Source: Verrucomicrobiia bacterium
GTDB taxonomy: Bacteria > Verrucomicrobiota > Verrucomicrobiae > Limisphaerales > UBA11358
Direction: 5' to 3'
Length of the DNA: 15,549 nucleotides
Assembly (NCBI GenBank): GCA_030042375.1
Contig: JASHZU010000045.1
Span: 1 to 15,549 of the forward strand
In this document: positions 13,807-15,549 of the stretch, piece after piece
How the letters are laid out: each line of letters starts with the position of its first letter
Position numbering within the stretch: position 1 is the stretch's first letter
The notes under the pieces: model-generated
What the model was told of the DNA's origin: nothing
Database searches by the model: none
What the model saw: only the letters and a program-made list of their open reading frames with translations
Made by a program: the position numbers and the translations under genes

Positions 13807-14256
13807 ATGATTGCTCAAAAAACTGATATGCCGGGAAAACCTGGGACCCCGCCGCCGGTTCCCCAAAAGGTGCTGGTAGTTGATGATAATGAAGTTATTG
13901 TCAAAACCATTAGCCTGAAGCTCAAAGGCGCCGGTTTCAATGTCGTCGTCGCCCTGGACGGCTCGGAAGCCGTGGGCGTGGTGCGCAGGGAAAAGCCGGA
14001 CCTCATTTTATTGGACATCAGTTTCCCGCCGGACGTCGGCGGTGTGCCGTGGGATGGCTTCCGCATCATGGAATGGCTCCGGCGCGTGGATGAATCCAAG
14101 AAAATCCCCATTATTATCATCACCGGCGGCGCGGGCGAAAAAGACAAAGAAAAGGCCATTGCCAACGGCGCTGTCGGATTTTTGTACAAACCGCTGGACC
14201 ACGACGAATTGCTCAAGATGGTCCGGGCCACCCTGGCCGCTCCTGCCACCGCTTAA
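13807..14256 (+). CDS. Stand-alone response-regulator receiver domain protein (CheY-like)
   Basis: 149 residues made up almost wholly of one receiver domain, about residues 20-143. The acidic pair Asp26-Asp27 (VLVVDDNE), phospho-acceptor Asp70 (LILLDIS), Thr106 (IIITGG) and Lys128 (LYKPLD) are all present, so phosphorylation should be possible. There is no output domain, so it would act by protein contact, or as a phosphorelay step for an unlinked kinase. A GVP insertion (about 73-83, FPPDVGGVPWD) after Asp70 lengthens the loop by several residues. ATG13807 is chosen; ATG13828 is possible, and the TTG at 13759 is unlikely. The N-terminal 20 residues are Pro/Lys-rich and probably disordered. 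No kinase gene is nearby. Confidence 0.88.
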   Translation: MIAQKTDMPGKPGTPPPVPQKVLVVDDNEVIVKTISLKLKGAGFNVVVALDGSEAVGVVRREKPDLILLDISFPPDVGGVPWDGFRIMEWLRRVDESKKIPIIIITGGAGEKDKEKAIANGAVGFLYKPLDHDELLKMVRATLAAPATA

Positions 14257-14272
14257 TTACGCTGAATCGGGC

Positions 14273-14300
14273 TTGCCATTTCCCTGAGGATTCGTAAAAT
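14273..14300 (+). promoter_or_regulatory. Sigma-70-like promoter of tRNA-Gly
   Basis: TTGCCA (14273-14278) and TAAAAT (14295-14300) are separated by 16 bases and match the -35 and -10 consensus at 5 of 6 positions each or nearly so. Transcription would start near 14307, about ten bases before the mature tRNA. Confidence 0.55.
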
Positions 14301-14316
14301 ACTCCTCTCTTTGGAA

Positions 14317-14393
14317 GCGAGCGTAGCTCAGTCTGGTAGAGCGTCACCTTGCCAAGGTGAATGTCGAGGGTTCGAATCCCTTCGCTCGCTCCA
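14317..14393 (+). tRNA. tRNA-Gly (anticodon GCC)
   Basis: A complete 77-base cloverleaf. The acceptor arms are GCGAGCG and CGCTCGC, followed by discriminator T and an encoded CCA. The D arm is GCTCAGTCTGGTAGAGC. The anticodon arm TCACC-TTGCCAA-GGTGA places GCC at 14351-14353. The T arm is GAGGG-TTCGAAT-CCCTT. GCC reads GGC and GGU glycine codons. The 3' CCA ends one base before the stop codon of the convergent gene. Confidence 0.97.
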
Positions 14394-14394
14394 C

Positions 14395-15549
14395 TTAATT
14401 AAGGGGTTTTTCAGCAGATGTTGAGTCAGTAGCGCGATAAGGTTGATGATGCTCAAACAGGCGAAGCAGCTCTTCGTTATTTTTCAACAGGTTCGTTTCG
14501 CCATGCTGCCGTGCCAATTCGCAAGCCTTCTCTGAAGTTAAAATAGCATCGTCAAATCTACCCGCTTCAGCATAGGCGGCACTTAATGTGCCGACCGAAA
14601 CAGTTTCTTGATACTGCGTTTTTTCGCACGCTATTTGCGCAAGCTTTATAGCCATTTCACCGGCTCGATTGCCGGCGCCCGGGCGGACCACCAGTTCCCA
14701 GGCCAGGTTATTGTTTTCCGCCGCATCCCGGCTTTCAGCATAGTGCGGACCTATTTCAAACGCCTTGTAAAAGTGGTCAACCGCCGCATCGGTTTGGCCC
14801 AACTGCAAAAAAGTTTTACCGAGGTCAAACTCTGCTTCAGCAGACCGGGGGTCGATTTCAACAGCTTTTTCAAACTCGAAAAGCGCGTCATTTAGCCGCC
14901 CTGCCTCAAAAAAAGCCTTTCCCAATCCGACGTGAAACCATGCATTTTGAGGCTCAAGCTTCAAAGCCGTCTGGAGATGTCCCAGGCCTTCATCCAATCT
15001 GCCGCCGTTCACCAGTGAGTTTCCGGTGAGGAAATTATCTTCTGCATGGTCTTTAACCGCCGCGAACGCATTGAAAAAAATGCTGTAGGCCAGAAATAGC
15101 GCCCCAACGACGCGCGTCAAAATTTTCGGATTTCGTTCCAGTGCAAAAAAGCCAATGACGGCCAGCAACATTAACGCCGGCAGAAAATCAATCTCATAAC
15201 GAGTTTCCCCGCCATAAAACAGGCAAATAGTCACAGCGCACGTGACAAAAAGGAATAACAAGGCGATTACAAACCATCGTAAGTTTTTCCAAACAAGCGC
15301 CACGGCGAGAGCAAACCACACGATCGGATAATTTAACAGTATCCCACTGTCGGGCGGCCCAAAACCATAGGGAACGGCAGAAGCTGCGACTGCGCGCCCA
15401 TCAACAAAATAGAAAATAAAATTGCCCCAAAGATAGTGAGGACTGAATTGCCGCACCGTGTTATTATCAAAGTTAGTCAATTGATAACGCCAACCAAATT
15501 CAAAAGGACTGCCGAACCTCTGAAAATTGTAAATCGCCAAACCGATGCC
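14395..15549 (-). CDS. C-terminal part of a polytopic membrane protein with TPR repeats
   Basis: At least 384 residues; the frame is open to the window edge, so the N-terminus is missing and the in-frame TTG at 15540 is not the start. The visible part begins with GLAIYNFQRFGSPFEFGWRY, a motif seen in multi-spanning membrane proteins of the glycosyltransferase-39 or related kind. Several hydrophobic segments follow (GNFIFYFV, a long run around YPIVWFALAVALVW, FVIALLFLFVTCAVTICLF, ALMLLAVIGFFAL, and one near VGALFLAYSIFFNAFAAV). The C-terminal half holds at least three tetratricopeptide repeats (GGRLDEGLGHLQTALKLEPQ, AGRLNDALFEFEKAVEIDPR, LGQTDAAVDHFYKAFEIGPH) plus a degenerate one near AYAEAGRFDDAI. 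A role in cell-surface glycan or lipid-linked sugar transfer is possible but unproven. TAA (14397-14395) nearly touches the tRNA. Confidence 0.85.
   Translation of the reverse strand, partial: GIGLAIYNFQRFGSPFEFGWRYQLTNFDNNTVRQFSPHYLWGNFIFYFVDGRAVAASAVPYGFGPPDSGILLNYPIVWFALAVALVWKNLRWFVIALLFLFVTCAVTICLFYGGETRYEIDFLPALMLLAVIGFFALERNPKILTRVVGALFLAYSIFFNAFAAVKDHAEDNFLTGNSLVNGGRLDEGLGHLQTALKLEPQNAWFHVGLGKAFFEAGRLNDALFEFEKAVEIDPRSAEAEFDLGKTFLQLGQTDAAVDHFYKAFEIGPHYAESRDAAENNNLAWELVVRPGAGNRAGEMAIKLAQIACEKTQYQETVSVGTLSAAYAEAGRFDDAILTSEKACELARQHGETNLLKNNEELLRLFEHHQPYRATDSTSAEKPLN

Noticed and set aside
14317..14403. tRNA-Gly 3' end as an integration (att) site
   Set aside because: No integrase or mobile gene is nearby and no second copy of the tRNA 3' end was seen in the window.
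14394..14408. CTTAATTAAG palindrome followed by GGGGTTTTT as a tRNA terminator
   Set aside because: The palindrome has no loop and is A/T-rich, so a stable hairpin is unlikely.

Overview
The window looks like chromosomal DNA from a G+C-rich, Gram-negative, oxygen-using bacterium. Lipoprotein signals and a TonB-dependent outer-membrane receptor point to an outer membrane. The gene style, the frequent ATGA stop/start overlaps, the mostly weak ribosome-binding sites and a dispersed 'CACAGAGGCACAGAGACACA'-type repeat suggest Verrucomicrobiota (Limisphaerales/Pedosphaera-like) or a close relative. The taxon is inference, as no marker gene is present.

Left part (1-4802, plus strand): a haem-synthesis region. 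It holds the 3' part of hemC, a lipoprotein with two tandem copies of one domain, a 330-base intergenic stretch with the dispersed repeat, then hemG and hemH joined by an ATGA overlap. HemH carries a six-cysteine segment expected of the [2Fe-2S] class of ferrochelatases.

Centre (4838-11313, minus strand): a pyrroloquinoline quinone (PQQ) locus. Read in its own direction it is TonB-dependent receptor, M42 aminopeptidase, pqqA, pqqB, pqqC, pqqD, pqqE. The 25-codon pqqA is easily missed and was found by reading the gap between the peptidase and pqqB. pqqB/C and pqqC/D overlap by ATGA, and pqqD and pqqE are 3 bases apart. All seven genes are co-directional with short gaps, so one transcript is plausible. 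The receptor resembles the family that includes the E. coli PQQ importer PqqU (YncD). The M42 enzyme stands where a PqqA-processing protease might be expected, since no pqqF/G/H-type gene is present. A 10-bp stem overlaps the end of pqqA and could set the ratio of precursor peptide to enzymes. The haem and PQQ blocks converge at about 4803-4837.

Right part (11580-15549): a small unknown lipoprotein divergent from the PQQ operon; a menG(ubiE)-purU pair on the minus strand (ATGA overlap, probable terminator); a stand-alone CheY-like receiver; tRNA-Gly(GCC) with its own promoter; and the 3' part of a membrane/TPR protein whose stop codon lies one base from the tRNA end.

The most interesting item is the receptor-peptidase-pqqABCDE unit, which may combine PQQ uptake, precursor processing and synthesis in one operon. 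No CRISPR array, insertion sequence or prophage was seen.
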